Below, piece by piece: positions 51,683 to 60,726 of a stretch of DNA of 64,000 nucleotides. The position numbers were made by a program, and so were the translations under genes. This DNA comes from Glycomyces artemisiae (GTDB lineage: Bacteria > Actinomycetota > Actinomycetes > Mycobacteriales > Micromonosporaceae). The DNA lies in NCBI RefSeq assembly GCF_003002955.1, contig NZ_PVTJ01000002.1:496001-560000 (forward strand), in the 5' to 3' direction. Numbering within the stretch: position 1 is the first letter of the stretch; the number at the start of each line of letters is the position of its first letter. The notes under the pieces are model-generated. The model was given only the letters and a program-made list of their open reading frames with translations, had not been told where the DNA came from and did no database searches.

Positions 51683-53101
51683 ATGTCACGGACATCGACA
51701 CCGCCCGCCTCGCGGCGCTGGACCGCCCTCGGGCTCATCGCCCTCGCCCAGTTCATGGTCATCATGGACACCTCGATCATCGGAGTCGCCCTGCCCGAGA
51801 TGCAGGCCGAACTCGGGTTCACGCAGGAGAACCTGTCGTGGGTCTTCAACGCCTACGTCGTCGTCTTCGGCGGACTGCTGCTCCTCGGCGGGCGGCTCTC
51901 CGACCTGCTCGGCGCGCGCCGGGTCTTCAGCCTCGGCTGGATCGTCCTCGGCGCGGGCTCGCTCCTGGCCGGGGCTGCCGGGAACGCGGCGGTCGAGCTG
52001 GCCGGGCGCGCCGTCCAGGGCGTCGGCGCCGCGCTCATCGCGCCCTCGGCGCTGACGCTGCTCATGATGCTGTTCGGCGCCAACCCGAAAGAGCTCATGA
52101 AGGCGTTCGCGGTGTACGGCGCGGCGGCCCCCGCGGGCGGCACCGCCGGAGTCTTCCTCGGCGGGCTCATCACCGAGTACGCCTCGTGGCCCTGGGTCTT
52201 CTACATCAACGTGCCGATCGCGGTGCTCGCCGTGGCCGCCGCCCCGGCGCTGCTGCCCGGCGGCGCGGGCGCCCGCGGCTCGATCGACGTGCTCGGCGCG
52301 GTCCTCGCCACGCTCGGCCTCGGCGGCGCGGTCTTCTCGATCGTGCGGGCCCCCGAGACCGGCTGGGCCTCGGTCCAGACCTGGGGCGTCCTGGCCGGCG
52401 CCGCGGTGCTGCTCGCGCTGTTCCTCGTCGTGCAGGCCAAGCGCCGCGAGCCGCTCATGCCGCTGGCGGTCTTCCGCGCCGCGAACCTCGGCGCGGCCAA
52501 CCTCGCCCAGGCCCTGCTCGGCGCGGCGTGGATCCCCATGTGGTTCTTCCTGAACCTGTACCTGCAGCAGGTGCTCGGCTACTCGGCCTTCCCCTCGGGG
52601 GCGGCGCTGCTGCCGATGACCGCGCTCATCATGCTCGGCATGGTCGTCATCGCCCCGCGCCTGACGGCGAAGTTCGGTTCGAAGGCCATGATCGCCACCG
52701 GCCTGCTCCTGCTGGCCGCGGGCCTGGGCTGGCTCTCGCTCGTCCGTCCTGACGGGACGTTCGCGGCGGACGTGCTCCCGGCCTCGCTCGTCGCCGCGCT
52801 CGGCATGTCGCTCGCGTTCATCCCGTCGCTCCAGATGGCGATCTCCAGCACCGCGCCCGAACAGGGCGGCCTGGCCTCCGGCATCGTCAACACGAGCTAC
52901 CAGATCGGCTCCGCACTCGGCCTCGCCGTGGTCACCGCCATCGCGGTGCCCTTCGGCGCCAACGAACTCGGCAACCCCGAGGCGCTGACCGACGGCTTCT
53001 CGGCCGCGTTCACCGCCGCCGCGGCCATCGCGGTCGCGGGCGTCGTGCTCGCCGTCGCGACGGTCCGCCGCACGAAGGCCGAGGTGACCACCGCCGCCTG
53101 A
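51683..53101 (+). CDS. MFS exporter, 14-helix DHA2/EmrB type
   Basis: The 472-residue transporter has 14 hydrophobic segments, the motif A-like LGGRLSDLLGARRVF, motif C-like GAAAPAGGTAGVFLGGLI and the MDTSIIGVALPEMQ N-terminal pattern, as in EmrB/QacA exporters. These proton antiporters remove drugs; a metal or metal-complex substrate would be new. GGAG sits just before ATG 51683. The CsoR-like sites in front suggest copper or related metal control, which is odd for this family. Confidence 0.9.
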   Translation: MSRTSTPPASRRWTALGLIALAQFMVIMDTSIIGVALPEMQAELGFTQENLSWVFNAYVVVFGGLLLLGGRLSDLLGARRVFSLGWIVLGAGSLLAGAAGNAAVELAGRAVQGVGAALIAPSALTLLMMLFGANPKELMKAFAVYGAAAPAGGTAGVFLGGLITEYASWPWVFYINVPIAVLAVAAAPALLPGGAGARGSIDVLGAVLATLGLGGAVFSIVRAPETGWASVQTWGVLAGAAVLLALFLVVQAKRREPLMPLAVFRAANLGAANLAQALLGAAWIPMWFFLNLYLQQVLGYSAFPSGAALLPMTALIMLGMVVIAPRLTAKFGSKAMIATGLLLLAAGLGWLSLVRPDGTFAADVLPASLVAALGMSLAFIPSLQMAISSTAPEQGGLASGIVNTSYQIGSALGLAVVTAIAVPFGANELGNPEALTDGFSAAFTAAAAIAVAGVVLAVATVRRTKAEVTTAA

Positions 53102-53118
53102 CCCGACTCGGGAAACCC

Positions 53119-53150
53119 GCGGGGCCGGACGACTCGTCGCCCGGCCCCGC
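53119..53150 (+). terminator. terminator after the MFS gene
   Basis: GCGGGGCCGG and CCGGCCCCGC (10 bp) around a 12-nt loop; a weak T-run follows. Confidence 0.65.
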
Positions 53151-53160
53151 CCCTTGTCAT

Positions 53161-53179
53161 CTACTAACCATGATAGTAG
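53161..53179. promoter_or_regulatory. inverted repeat before the NlpC/P60 gene
   Basis: CTACTA, 7 nt, TAGTAG. It overlaps a -10-like TAGTTT (53177-53182) set 6 nt before GTG 53189, so it may be an operator. Confidence 0.45.
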
Positions 53180-53251
53180 TTTGTAGGCGTGTTCGACCGC
53201 CGCCTCCCGTCGCCGCGGCATCCCCGACCTCCCCGAAGGAGCACGCCGCTC

Positions 53252-54211
53252 GTGAAGTCGTCCTCTCTCCATCGCAAATGGACCTCCGTCGCCGTCGCGG
53301 GCGGCCTCCTCGTCTCCGCGGTCGGCTCGGCCCCCGCGTGGGGCCAGCGCGGCACCGACGAGATCAACGACGAGATCGACCAGACCGACGCGGATCTCAC
53401 TGCGGCCGTTGAGGAGTACAACCGGCTCGCGCAGGAGGCGCAGGACAACCGCGAGATGGTCGCGCAGACCGAGGAGTCCCTCGCCGCGGCCGAGACCGAC
53501 CTGAACGCCCTGCGCGATCAGCTCGCCGACTACATCACTGCGACCTATGTGGACCAAGGCATCGGGGACGCGGCCCTGCTGCTGGAGTCCGGCTCGCCAG
53601 ACGCGTTCGTCGAGCGCCTCGACCGGCTGAACTCCGCGAACCTCTACAGCTTCGACCTCATGGACGAGCTCAAGGCCGCGTCGGAGGAGTACACCGTCCA
53701 GCTCGACCTCCTCAACGACCTCCAGACCGACCTCGACGAGCAGGAGGCGGAGCTGGAGCAGCAGCAGGACGAGCTGAACGCGCGCATGGACGACCTCGAA
53801 GAGGAGTGGCAGGCCGCCGCGGGCGACGCGATCACCGACTACGACCTGCCCTACATGACCGACGACGAGTACGCGGTCGTCTCGTTCGCGCTCGACCAGG
53901 TCGGCAAGCCCTACGTGTGGGGCACCGCCGGGCCCGACTCCTACGACTGCTCAGGGCTCGTCCTGCGCGCCTATGCGCAGATCGGCATCGACCTGCCGCA
54001 CAACGCCGCCGCCCAGTACAACCAGACCGCGACCATCAGCCGCGACGAGCTGCAACCGGGCGACCTGGTCTTCTACAACGACCTCTCCCACATGGGGATG
54101 TACATCGGCAACGGCCTGATCGTCCACGCCCCCAACTCCCGCACCGTCGTCAAGGTCGTCGAGCTCGACCACGGCAACGTCTGGTACGGCGCGACCACCG
54201 TCCTCCACTAG
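53252..54211 (+). CDS. secreted NlpC/P60 peptidase with N-terminal coiled coil
   Basis: From GTG 53252 the 319-residue protein has a signal peptide (cleaved near residue 31), a long coiled coil (about 35-190) and an NlpC/P60 domain (about 205-319) with C233 (YDCSGL), H280 (SHMGMY) and H292 (VHAPN). These enzymes cut peptidoglycan stem peptides; RipA-type relatives use the coiled coil for autoinhibition. AAGGAG supports this start. GTG 53189, 6 nt after a -10-like hexamer, is a leaderless alternative giving 21 more residues. Confidence 0.92.
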   Translation: MKSSSLHRKWTSVAVAGGLLVSAVGSAPAWGQRGTDEINDEIDQTDADLTAAVEEYNRLAQEAQDNREMVAQTEESLAAAETDLNALRDQLADYITATYVDQGIGDAALLLESGSPDAFVERLDRLNSANLYSFDLMDELKAASEEYTVQLDLLNDLQTDLDEQEAELEQQQDELNARMDDLEEEWQAAAGDAITDYDLPYMTDDEYAVVSFALDQVGKPYVWGTAGPDSYDCSGLVLRAYAQIGIDLPHNAAAQYNQTATISRDELQPGDLVFYNDLSHMGMYIGNGLIVHAPNSRTVVKVVELDHGNVWYGATTVLH

Positions 54212-54276
54212 CGCTGCAAGCGCTCGGCGCGGACCTGCCCGGCGTCAGCATGGCCGAGGCCGGTCCCGCAGCCGCA

Positions 54277-55569
54277 TCAGCGGTCCCAGGACTGGGGCGG
54301 GAGCTGGGTCCAGGCGTGGCAGGCCGCGACGAGTTCGGCGATGTCGCCCGGGCGGGCGAGGTTCCGCCCGGTGACGAGCTCGATGCGGCGCAGGCGGTGC
54401 CGGATCGTGTTGGGGTGGCAGGTGAGCGCCTCGCCCGTGGCCCGCGCGGAGCCGCCCGCCTCGATCCAGGCGTTGAACGTCGACAGGAGCAGGTCGCGGC
54501 GGTCGGGGGCGAGGTCGAGGAGGCCGCCGAGGACCGTCCGCGAGGTCTCCTGCGCCGCATCGGGGGCCGACGCGACGAGCACGTTCATCGGGTCGTCGCG
54601 GAACTGCTCGACCGCGGCCGTCCCGGGCTGGCGGCGCAGCACGAGCTGCGCGAGCCCCAGCGCCCACGCGGCCCGCCGCAGGGGCGCGAACACCGGGCTG
54701 ACGCCGATCGACCCGGACGCGTGGCGCTCCAGGACCTCCATGACCGACGGCATGCGGGACGCCTTCTCCAGGGACAGGACGCCGACCAGGGCGTCCTGCG
54801 CGAGGTGCCACACCGAGCCCACGTCGATCGCCGACAGGCTCGACCCGACCCGCGGGATCGGGTCCTCGCCGAGCCCGGTGGCCGCGGCGACCACCACGAA
54901 CACGCCCTCCACGGGCAGCCGCAGCTTCCCCGCGACCTCGACCACGGTCGCCAGGCCGATGTCGCCGGTCAGCAGCACGTTCACGAGGGCCGCCCGCTCG
55001 CGCTCGCGGGTGAGCAGCAGATGCTGGGCCTCCTCCCGGTACGCGTGGATGATGGTGTCGCCGACCAGGTTGTGCAGGTGGAACCAGCTGCGCGAGAGGT
55101 CGACGACGTCGTCCGAGGGGATCGCGGGCGCGAGCCGGGCCGCCGCGATGATCGCGTCCCAGGTCTCGTCGTAGCCCATCCGGAACGAGGACAGCAGGTC
55201 CGCGAGCGGCATGCCCTGCTGCGCCCGCTCGCGGCCGGTCTTCACGGCCGCGGCCAGGTCGAACTTGCGGCCCGCCAAGCGGTCGAACGCGTCCTCGACG
55301 TTGCCGACGACCGACGCGAGCACCGCCTCCCGCGGCACCGCTCCGGCCGCGTAGACCGGGATCTCCGTGAAGATCCGGGCCGTGATGCGCTCGGCCAGCG
55401 CCGGGACGCCGCCGCCGATGCGCCGGATGACCTCTTCCGCTGTCCTGCTTGTCGATTCGATGGTCTCCACCGTCACCTCCGCCGGGATCGCCGGTGCGCG
55501 GGCTGTATCGGGGAACAACGCGCCGGCCGAAACGCTGTCCCGCCTGCCAATGACCGGAAGCGCGCTCAC
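54277..55569 (-). CDS. PucR-type transcriptional regulator
   Basis: The 430-residue protein has a helical N-terminal region, a GGDEF-like central fold (about 195-290, VNVLLTGDI onward) and the C-terminal PucR helix-turn-helix (about 365-415, LLSTFNAWIEAGGSARATGEALTCHPNT region). The family controls purine, amino-acid or diacid use; the effector is not known here. GTG 55569 has TATAGA at 7 nt upstream. It is divergent from a BldM-like regulator gene across 119 bp, in which neither gene's regulator site was found. Confidence 0.9.
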   Translation of the reverse strand: MSALPVIGRRDSVSAGALFPDTARAPAIPAEVTVETIESTSRTAEEVIRRIGGGVPALAERITARIFTEIPVYAAGAVPREAVLASVVGNVEDAFDRLAGRKFDLAAAVKTGRERAQQGMPLADLLSSFRMGYDETWDAIIAAARLAPAIPSDDVVDLSRSWFHLHNLVGDTIIHAYREEAQHLLLTRERERAALVNVLLTGDIGLATVVEVAGKLRLPVEGVFVVVAAATGLGEDPIPRVGSSLSAIDVGSVWHLAQDALVGVLSLEKASRMPSVMEVLERHASGSIGVSPVFAPLRRAAWALGLAQLVLRRQPGTAAVEQFRDDPMNVLVASAPDAAQETSRTVLGGLLDLAPDRRDLLLSTFNAWIEAGGSARATGEALTCHPNTIRHRLRRIELVTGRNLARPGDIAELVAACHAWTQLPPQSWDR

Positions 55570-55688
55570 GCGTCAATCTATATGGCACGAACCACAGTCG
55601 CAGACCGCATGGGACGGTCCCGGCCCGTGCCGACCAGCTCGATCACCACACGGGCCCGCCCTGCGAGTCCACGGCCGACAGGAAAAAC

Positions 55689-56297
55689 ATGCTTTCGGTA
55701 CTCATCTGCTCCCGCACGTTCGCCGGGACGCGGCGCCTCGCCGCCGTCGCCGCCCGGCACGGCATCGACCACGCCGTGCGCACCGCGGGCACCGGCGACG
55801 ACGCCCTCGCCATGCAGGCGCAGCGCCCCGCGGAGGTGGCGATCCTCGATGCGGCCGTGGCGCTCTCGTACGGGGCGGCGTTCCTGACCCGGGTGCGGCG
55901 GACCTGGCCGCGCACCGCGGCGATCGTCGTCGGCGTGACCGCGCCGCAGACCGCCGCCGAGGCGGTGACCCTCGGCGCCCGCGGCGTGTTCGGCTCCGGC
56001 GCCGACGCCGACGAGCTCGTGTCGGCGCTGACGTGCTCGATGCTGGCGAACTGGCCCCGTCCCGGCGTCCCGGCGCAGCGGCGGGCCGCCCCGACGTTCG
56101 GCGCCGCCCCGACCGAGCGGGAGCTGGAGGTCCTGCGGGGGATGAGCGAAGGGCACAGCAACGCCGAGATCGGGCGGCTCCTGTTCCTCAGCGAGGACAC
56201 CGTCAAGACCCATGCGCGGCACCTGTACCGCAAGCTCGGGGCCCGCGACCGCGCGCACGCCGTCGCCGCCGGGTTCCGCATCGGCCTGCTCTCGTAG
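55689..56297 (+). CDS. BldM-like orphan response regulator (LuxR type)
   Basis: The 202-residue protein has a receiver-like domain (1-120) and a LuxR DNA-binding domain (about 135-202). The C-terminal stretch from GMSEGHSNAEIG to DRAHAVAAGFR closely recalls BldM and WhiI of streptomycetes. The acidic pair that binds metal in true receivers is missing (VLICSRTFAG in its place), while an Asp in VAILDAAV sits near the usual phosphorylation site. It is probably not controlled by phosphorylation. AGGAAA lies before ATG 55689. No sensor kinase is nearby. A role in development is inferred. Confidence 0.85.
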   Translation: MLSVLICSRTFAGTRRLAAVAARHGIDHAVRTAGTGDDALAMQAQRPAEVAILDAAVALSYGAAFLTRVRRTWPRTAAIVVGVTAPQTAAEAVTLGARGVFGSGADADELVSALTCSMLANWPRPGVPAQRRAAPTFGAAPTERELEVLRGMSEGHSNAEIGRLLFLSEDTVKTHARHLYRKLGARDRAHAVAAGFRIGLLS

Positions 56298-56328
56298 GGA
56301 CGGGTGCGGCGCGCGGGGCGCATGGTGT

Positions 56329-56334
56329 GAGAAT
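56329..56334 (+). promoter_or_regulatory. -10 hexamer of the esterase gene
   Basis: GAGAAT, 7 nt before ATG 56342. It favours this start over ATG 56333, which overlaps the hexamer. Confidence 0.4.
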
Positions 56335-56341
56335 GGCTCGC

Positions 56342-57160
56342 ATGACGATCCCCGACCTGGACGAACTGCGCGCCTCCATCACCGCCCGGAAAGGGCAGCG
56401 AACCCGCGGCCCCGAGCTGCCGCACGTCGAGGACCTCACCGGCCCCGGCGGGCTGCGGCTGCGCCGGTACGGGCACGGGGAGCCGCGGCCGGTCGTGGTG
56501 TTCGTCCACGGCGGCGCGTGGGTCATCTGCGACCTCGACACGCACGACCGCACGTGCCGCCGCATCGCCGCGGCCTGCGGCGTCGAGGTCCTCGCCGTGG
56601 ACTACCGGCTCGCGCCCGAGCATCCGAACCCCGCCGGGATCGACGACGTCGCCGCGGTGCTCCGCTGGGCCGAGCCGTGGGCCGTCGCCGGGGACTCGGC
56701 GGGCGGGTTCCTCGCCGCGATGGCCTGCATCCGGCTGCGCGACGGCGGGGAGCGGCTCCCGGAGGCGCAGATCCTGCTGTGCCCCAACACGGACCTGACG
56801 CTCTCGCAGCCGAGCGTCGCGGAGAAGGGCGCCGGCTTCGGGCTCGACGCGGACTTCCTCGCGTGGGCCGTCGCGCAGTGGGAGCCCGACCCGGCGCGCC
56901 GCGCCGACCCCGCGAACAGCCCCATGCTCGTCCCCGACCTGCGCGGCCTGCCGCGGGCCGTCGTCGTCACCGCCGAGGACGACGCCCTCCGCGACGAGGG
57001 CGCGGTCTTCGCCGACCGCCTCCGCGAGGCCGGGAACGACGTCCGCTACCGCTGCGAACCCGGCCTCGTCCACGGGTTCATCCAGGGCATGGACCTCACC
57101 TCGCCAGCCGCGGCCGCCGCGCACGAGCGCGTCTTCGCCGACATCCGCGCGCTGCTCTGA
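56342..57160 (+). CDS. HSL-type alpha/beta hydrolase
   Basis: The 272-residue enzyme has the oxyanion motif HGGAWV, the nucleophile elbow GDSAGG, and the catalytic Asp and His in the stretches VVTAEDDALRDEG and LVHGFIQ. This is the hormone-sensitive lipase group of carboxylesterases, which act on short acyl esters. No signal peptide is seen. Another ABC pair follows 57 bp downstream, but there is no reason to link them. Confidence 0.92.
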   Translation: MTIPDLDELRASITARKGQRTRGPELPHVEDLTGPGGLRLRRYGHGEPRPVVVFVHGGAWVICDLDTHDRTCRRIAAACGVEVLAVDYRLAPEHPNPAGIDDVAAVLRWAEPWAVAGDSAGGFLAAMACIRLRDGGERLPEAQILLCPNTDLTLSQPSVAEKGAGFGLDADFLAWAVAQWEPDPARRADPANSPMLVPDLRGLPRAVVVTAEDDALRDEGAVFADRLREAGNDVRYRCEPGLVHGFIQGMDLTSPAAAAAHERVFADIRALL

Positions 57161-57217
57161 CGGGGTGGTCCGCGCCGTGTCAGCGGCGTGTCAGGGGCCG
57201 CCCGCACCCTTGGGCGC

Positions 57218-57952
57218 ATGCACACCACCGAATCCCCGGTCGAGCTCGCGGGCGTCACCCGCGTCTACGGCAAGGGCGACGCCGCCGTGCGCGCCCTCGA
57301 CGGCGTCGACATCGCATTCCCCGCGGGTTCGTGGACGGCTGTCATGGGCCCTTCCGGGTCCGGCAAGTCCACGCTCCTGCACTGCGCCGCGGGGCTGGAG
57401 CGCGTCACCGCCGGGACCGTGCGCGTCGTCGGCGGCGACATTACGAACGCCACCGACGCCGAACTGACCCGCCTGCGCCGCACTGAGATCGGCTTTGCGT
57501 TCCAGACGTTCAACCTCATCGCCTCGCTCACCGCCGAGCAGAACGTGGCGATGCCGCTGCGCCTGGCCGGACGCCGGCCCGACCGCCGCGACGTGCGCGC
57601 CGTGCTCGACGCCGTGGGCCTCGCCGACCGCCGCAGGCACCGGCCCCGGGAGCTCTCCGGCGGCCAGCAGCAGCGCGTCGCGATCGCCCGCGCCATGGTC
57701 ACCCGGCCCGCGGTGCTGTTCGCCGACGAGCCGACCGGCGCCCTCGACACGAAGGCCGCCCGCGCCGTCACCGCCCTCATGAGGTCCATGGTGGACGAAC
57801 GGGGCCAGACCACGATCATGGTCACCCACGACCCGGCCGCCGCCGCGGCCGCCGACCGCACCCTGTTCCTCTGCGACGGCCGCATCGTCGACCGCCTCGA
57901 ACGGCCCACGACCCGCGAGGTCGCCGCACGCCTCGCGGCCCTGGAGGACTGA
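57218..57952 (+). CDS. ABC transporter ATP-binding subunit (LolD/MacB type)
   Basis: The 244-residue ATPase has GPSGSGKS (Walker A), LSGGQQQRV (signature), LFADEPTGALD (Walker B) and the H-loop in VTHDP. It pairs with the FtsX-like permease, whose ATG shares an A with its stop (TGATG). ATG 57218 has no ribosome site. Type VII ABC systems of this sort move lipoproteins or antibiotics, or drive periplasmic partner proteins. Confidence 0.93.
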   Translation: MHTTESPVELAGVTRVYGKGDAAVRALDGVDIAFPAGSWTAVMGPSGSGKSTLLHCAAGLERVTAGTVRVVGGDITNATDAELTRLRRTEIGFAFQTFNLIASLTAEQNVAMPLRLAGRRPDRRDVRAVLDAVGLADRRRHRPRELSGGQQQRVAIARAMVTRPAVLFADEPTGALDTKAARAVTALMRSMVDERGQTTIMVTHDPAAAAAADRTLFLCDGRIVDRLERPTTREVAARLAALED

Positions 57953-59871
57953 TGCTGCTCCTCGCCTGGAACTCCTTCCGCGACCGCTGGCAGGTCTTCG
58001 CCGGAGCCGTCCTCACCGTCTGCCTCGGCACCGCCCTCGTCCAGTCCTCGCTCCTCGCGCTCGTCGCCGCCGCGACCGCGCCGGTCCCCGACCATCTCGC
58101 CCCGGAGGACGCGCTCGCGCTCCAGGGCGCCTACGACGGGGCCGTGACGCTGCTGTCGATGGTGCTCGCGCTGGCGGCGTTCACCGCCGTCTTCATCGTC
58201 GCCTCGACGTTCGGGTTCACCGTGGCCCAGCGCCGCCGGGAGCTGGCGCTGCTGCGGCTCACCGGCGCGAGCCGCGGCCAGGTCCGCTCGCTCCTGGTGG
58301 GGGAGGCGGTCCTGCTCGGGCTCGCCGGGTCCGCGCTCGGGACCGTCCTGGGCCTGCCGGTCATGCGCGCCCAGACGTGGATCCTGGAGCGGTTCGACTT
58401 CGCCCCGACGGGATTCGCGGCCGAGTGGCGGCCGTGGGCCGTCGCGGTGTCGCTCGGGACCGGTGTGCTCATCGCGGTCCTCGGCGTCCTCGCCGCCTCG
58501 CGGCGGGCCGCCCGCATCCGCCCGCAGGAGGCGCTGCGCGAAGGCGCGGGGGCCGCGCAGGTCATGACGTTCTCGCGCTGGGCGATCGGCCTCGTGTGCC
58601 TCGCCGGGGCCGCGGTCCTGTACGTGCTGTTCCCCGGAGGCGGTGCGCCGCTGCCGGTCTGGTTCATCCAGCTCACGCCGTTCCTCGTCACGGTGCCGCT
58701 GGTCGTCGGTTGCAGCGCGCTCGCGCCGCTCGCCGTCCCGCTCGCCGCCGGGCTCCTCGCCCTCGTGTTCCGCGGCGTCACCGGGGAACTCGCGCTGTCG
58801 AACCTGCGGTCGGACGCCCGCCGCAGCGCCGCGACGGCCGCGCCGGTCATGGTCCTGTTCGCGCTCACCGCGGCCATCGGCGGCACCCTCGCCACCGTCG
58901 GCGAGGCCGGACGCCAGGAGTCACTGCGCACTGTGGACGGCGAGCTGCTGGTGGCCGCCGACGGCCCCGAGGCCGGGATCGCGGACGCCGAGGGCGTCGC
59001 AGTGGTGTCCGCGCAGGCGGAGGTGCTCTTCGAGCTGGCCTTCGCGGAGTCCGGGGCCTCCTGGTACGAGGCGCACTACGGCCTCGCCGTCGACCCCGCC
59101 GCCTACGCCGCGACCCATCGCGTGGAGCCCGTCGCGGGCGACCTCGCCGACCTGGCCGGGAACGCCGTCGCCGTGAGCCCCGCCGAAGGGCGCGAACGGG
59201 AGTGGAAGGTCGGCGACACCCTGCGCGTCCGCCTCGGCGGCGAGGAGTCCGAGGTGCGGATCGCCGCGATCCTGCCGCCCTCGGTCGCCGGTCCGGAGTA
59301 CCTCCTGCCGATCGGCCTCGCACCCGAGGGCACCGGCCCGTGGGAGCACGTGGTCCGTCTCGACGAGGGCGCCGACCCCGCAGCGGCGGCCGCGCACCTG
59401 GCCGCCTTCGGCTCGGTGACCACTGCGGAGGAGTCGGTCGACGCGGCCGCCGCCGAGGACGAGCGGTTCACCCGCGACACGATGATCGTCCTGCTCGGGA
59501 TGACCATGCTGTACACCGTGATCGCGATCGTCAACGCCGTCGTCATCGCCGCCTCCAACCGCCGCCGCGAGTTCGCGGCCGCCCGCGTCACCGGCCTCGC
59601 CCGCGGCCAGGTCGTCGCCCTCGCGTTCCTGGAGTCCCAGGCCGTCGTGCTCATCGGCCTGCTCCTGGGCGCCCTCGCCGCCGCCGCGTCCGTCCTCGGC
59701 GCCGCCGCGGCGCTCCGCGTCATCACGGGGACGACCGTCGTCGCCGTCCAGTGGCCCCTCCTTTTCGGCCTCGCTCTCGGCGCGGCCGCCGTCGTCGGCG
59801 CGACGAGCCTGGTCACGGCCCTGTCGGCGACCCGCACGCCCCCGATCCGACTCGTCGCCGCCCGTGAATGA
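57952..59871 (+). CDS. FtsX-like ABC permease
   Basis: The 639-residue protein has two FtsX domains, each with a group of three to four membrane helices (about 15-190 and 470-639), and an extra group in between. The extracellular domain in the second half (about 325-480) is strand-rich. It forms a type VII exporter with the preceding ATPase. In actinobacteria such pairs often give resistance to peptide antibiotics, but no two-component system lies beside this one. Confidence 0.9.
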   Translation: MLLLAWNSFRDRWQVFAGAVLTVCLGTALVQSSLLALVAAATAPVPDHLAPEDALALQGAYDGAVTLLSMVLALAAFTAVFIVASTFGFTVAQRRRELALLRLTGASRGQVRSLLVGEAVLLGLAGSALGTVLGLPVMRAQTWILERFDFAPTGFAAEWRPWAVAVSLGTGVLIAVLGVLAASRRAARIRPQEALREGAGAAQVMTFSRWAIGLVCLAGAAVLYVLFPGGGAPLPVWFIQLTPFLVTVPLVVGCSALAPLAVPLAAGLLALVFRGVTGELALSNLRSDARRSAATAAPVMVLFALTAAIGGTLATVGEAGRQESLRTVDGELLVAADGPEAGIADAEGVAVVSAQAEVLFELAFAESGASWYEAHYGLAVDPAAYAATHRVEPVAGDLADLAGNAVAVSPAEGREREWKVGDTLRVRLGGEESEVRIAAILPPSVAGPEYLLPIGLAPEGTGPWEHVVRLDEGADPAAAAAHLAAFGSVTTAEESVDAAAAEDERFTRDTMIVLLGMTMLYTVIAIVNAVVIAASNRRREFAAARVTGLARGQVVALAFLESQAVVLIGLLLGALAAAASVLGAAAALRVITGTTVVAVQWPLLFGLALGAAAVVGATSLVTALSATRTPPIRLVAARE

Positions 59872-59881
59872 CGGGACTCGC

Positions 59882-59909
59882 TTGACATATTCCGTTATGG
59901 GTATATGAT
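59882..59909 (+). promoter_or_regulatory. promoter of the ArsR operon
   Basis: TTGACA, 16 bp, TATGAT: near the sigma-70 consensus. It ends 6 nt before ATG 59916, so the ArsR message should be leaderless. The spacer is AT-rich and imperfectly palindromic, a likely ArsR site. Confidence 0.8.
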
Positions 59910-59915
59910 TGGTGC

Positions 59916-60263
59916 ATGGCACGAGCCGCGACCACCTCCGACGCGTTCAACGCGATCGCCGAGCCCCAGCGCCGGCGCATCCTCGACCTGCTCAGGGGGC
60001 GGGAAATGGGCGTGTCAGAGCTCGCGGGCGAGCTCGACCTGCCGCAGCCGGGGGTGTCGAAGCACCTGCGGGTGCTGCGGGAGGTCGAGCTGGTGCGGGT
60101 GCGCAGCGACGGCAAGCAGCGCCTCTACTGCCTGAACGTGCAGGCCCTGCGGCCGGTCCAGGAGTGGATCGGCGGGTTCGCGCAGTTCTGGGAGGCGAGC
60201 TTCGACCGGCTCGACGAGTACGTGCAGGAACTGAAGGAAGAGGAAGGGCGAGATGACGACTGA
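59916..60263 (+). CDS. ArsR-family regulator
   Basis: This 115-residue winged-helix protein has the ArsR core (FNAIAEPQRRRILDLL, then LAGELDLPQPGVSKHLRVLREV). No metal-binding cysteines are present, so it does not sense a metal by the usual ArsR or SmtB sites. It heads an operon with an SRPBCC protein that it overlaps by 11 bp. Such ArsR-AHSA1 pairs are common in actinobacteria; the regulator is believed to respond to a ligand bound by the partner or to redox. Confidence 0.92.
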   Translation: MARAATTSDAFNAIAEPQRRRILDLLRGREMGVSELAGELDLPQPGVSKHLRVLREVELVRVRSDGKQRLYCLNVQALRPVQEWIGGFAQFWEASFDRLDEYVQELKEEEGRDDD

Positions 60264-60726
60264 CGAGCAGACGGCCGACCGGGAGATCGTGCTCTCCCGG
60301 ATCGTCAACGGCCCCAGGCGCCTCGTGTTCAAGGCGTTCACCGAGGTGCGGCACCTCGCGCAGTGGTGGGGCCCCGACGGGTTCACGACCACGACGCGGG
60401 CCTTCGCGTTCCGCGAGGGCGGCGACTGGGACTTCACCATGCACGGGCCCGACGGCACCGACTTCCCGAACTGGATCACGTTCCGGGAGATCGTCGCGCC
60501 CGAGCGCATCCGCCTCGTCCACGGCACGTTCAAGGACGACCCCGAGCGCTTCGACCAGGTCATCACCTTCACCGACCTCGGCGAGCGGACCGACCTCGAA
60601 ATGCGGACGGTCTTCCCGACGAAGGCGCACAAGGACCTCGTCGTCGAGCAGTACGGCGCCGTCGAAGGCGGCAGGCAGACACTCGGCCGCCTCGCGGCCT
60701 ACATCGAGAAGGAAGGCGAGATCTGA
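60253..60726 (+). CDS. SRPBCC/AHSA1-family protein
   Basis: The 157-residue protein shows the START-like fold of the AHSA1 group: a first strand EIVLSRIVNGPRRLVFKAFTE, then HLAQWWGPDGFTT, and the closing long helix. The fold is a hydrophobic pocket for lipids or other small molecules. ATG 60253 follows GAGGAAGG. Its stop shares bases with the next start (TGATG). Confidence 0.92.
   Translation: MTTDEQTADREIVLSRIVNGPRRLVFKAFTEVRHLAQWWGPDGFTTTTRAFAFREGGDWDFTMHGPDGTDFPNWITFREIVAPERIRLVHGTFKDDPERFDQVITFTDLGERTDLEMRTVFPTKAHKDLVVEQYGAVEGGRQTLGRLAAYIEKEGEI

Noticed and set aside
53189-53251. Extension of the NlpC/P60 gene to GTG 53189.
   Set aside because: Left as an alternative; the ribosome site at 53236 and normal signal length favour 53252.
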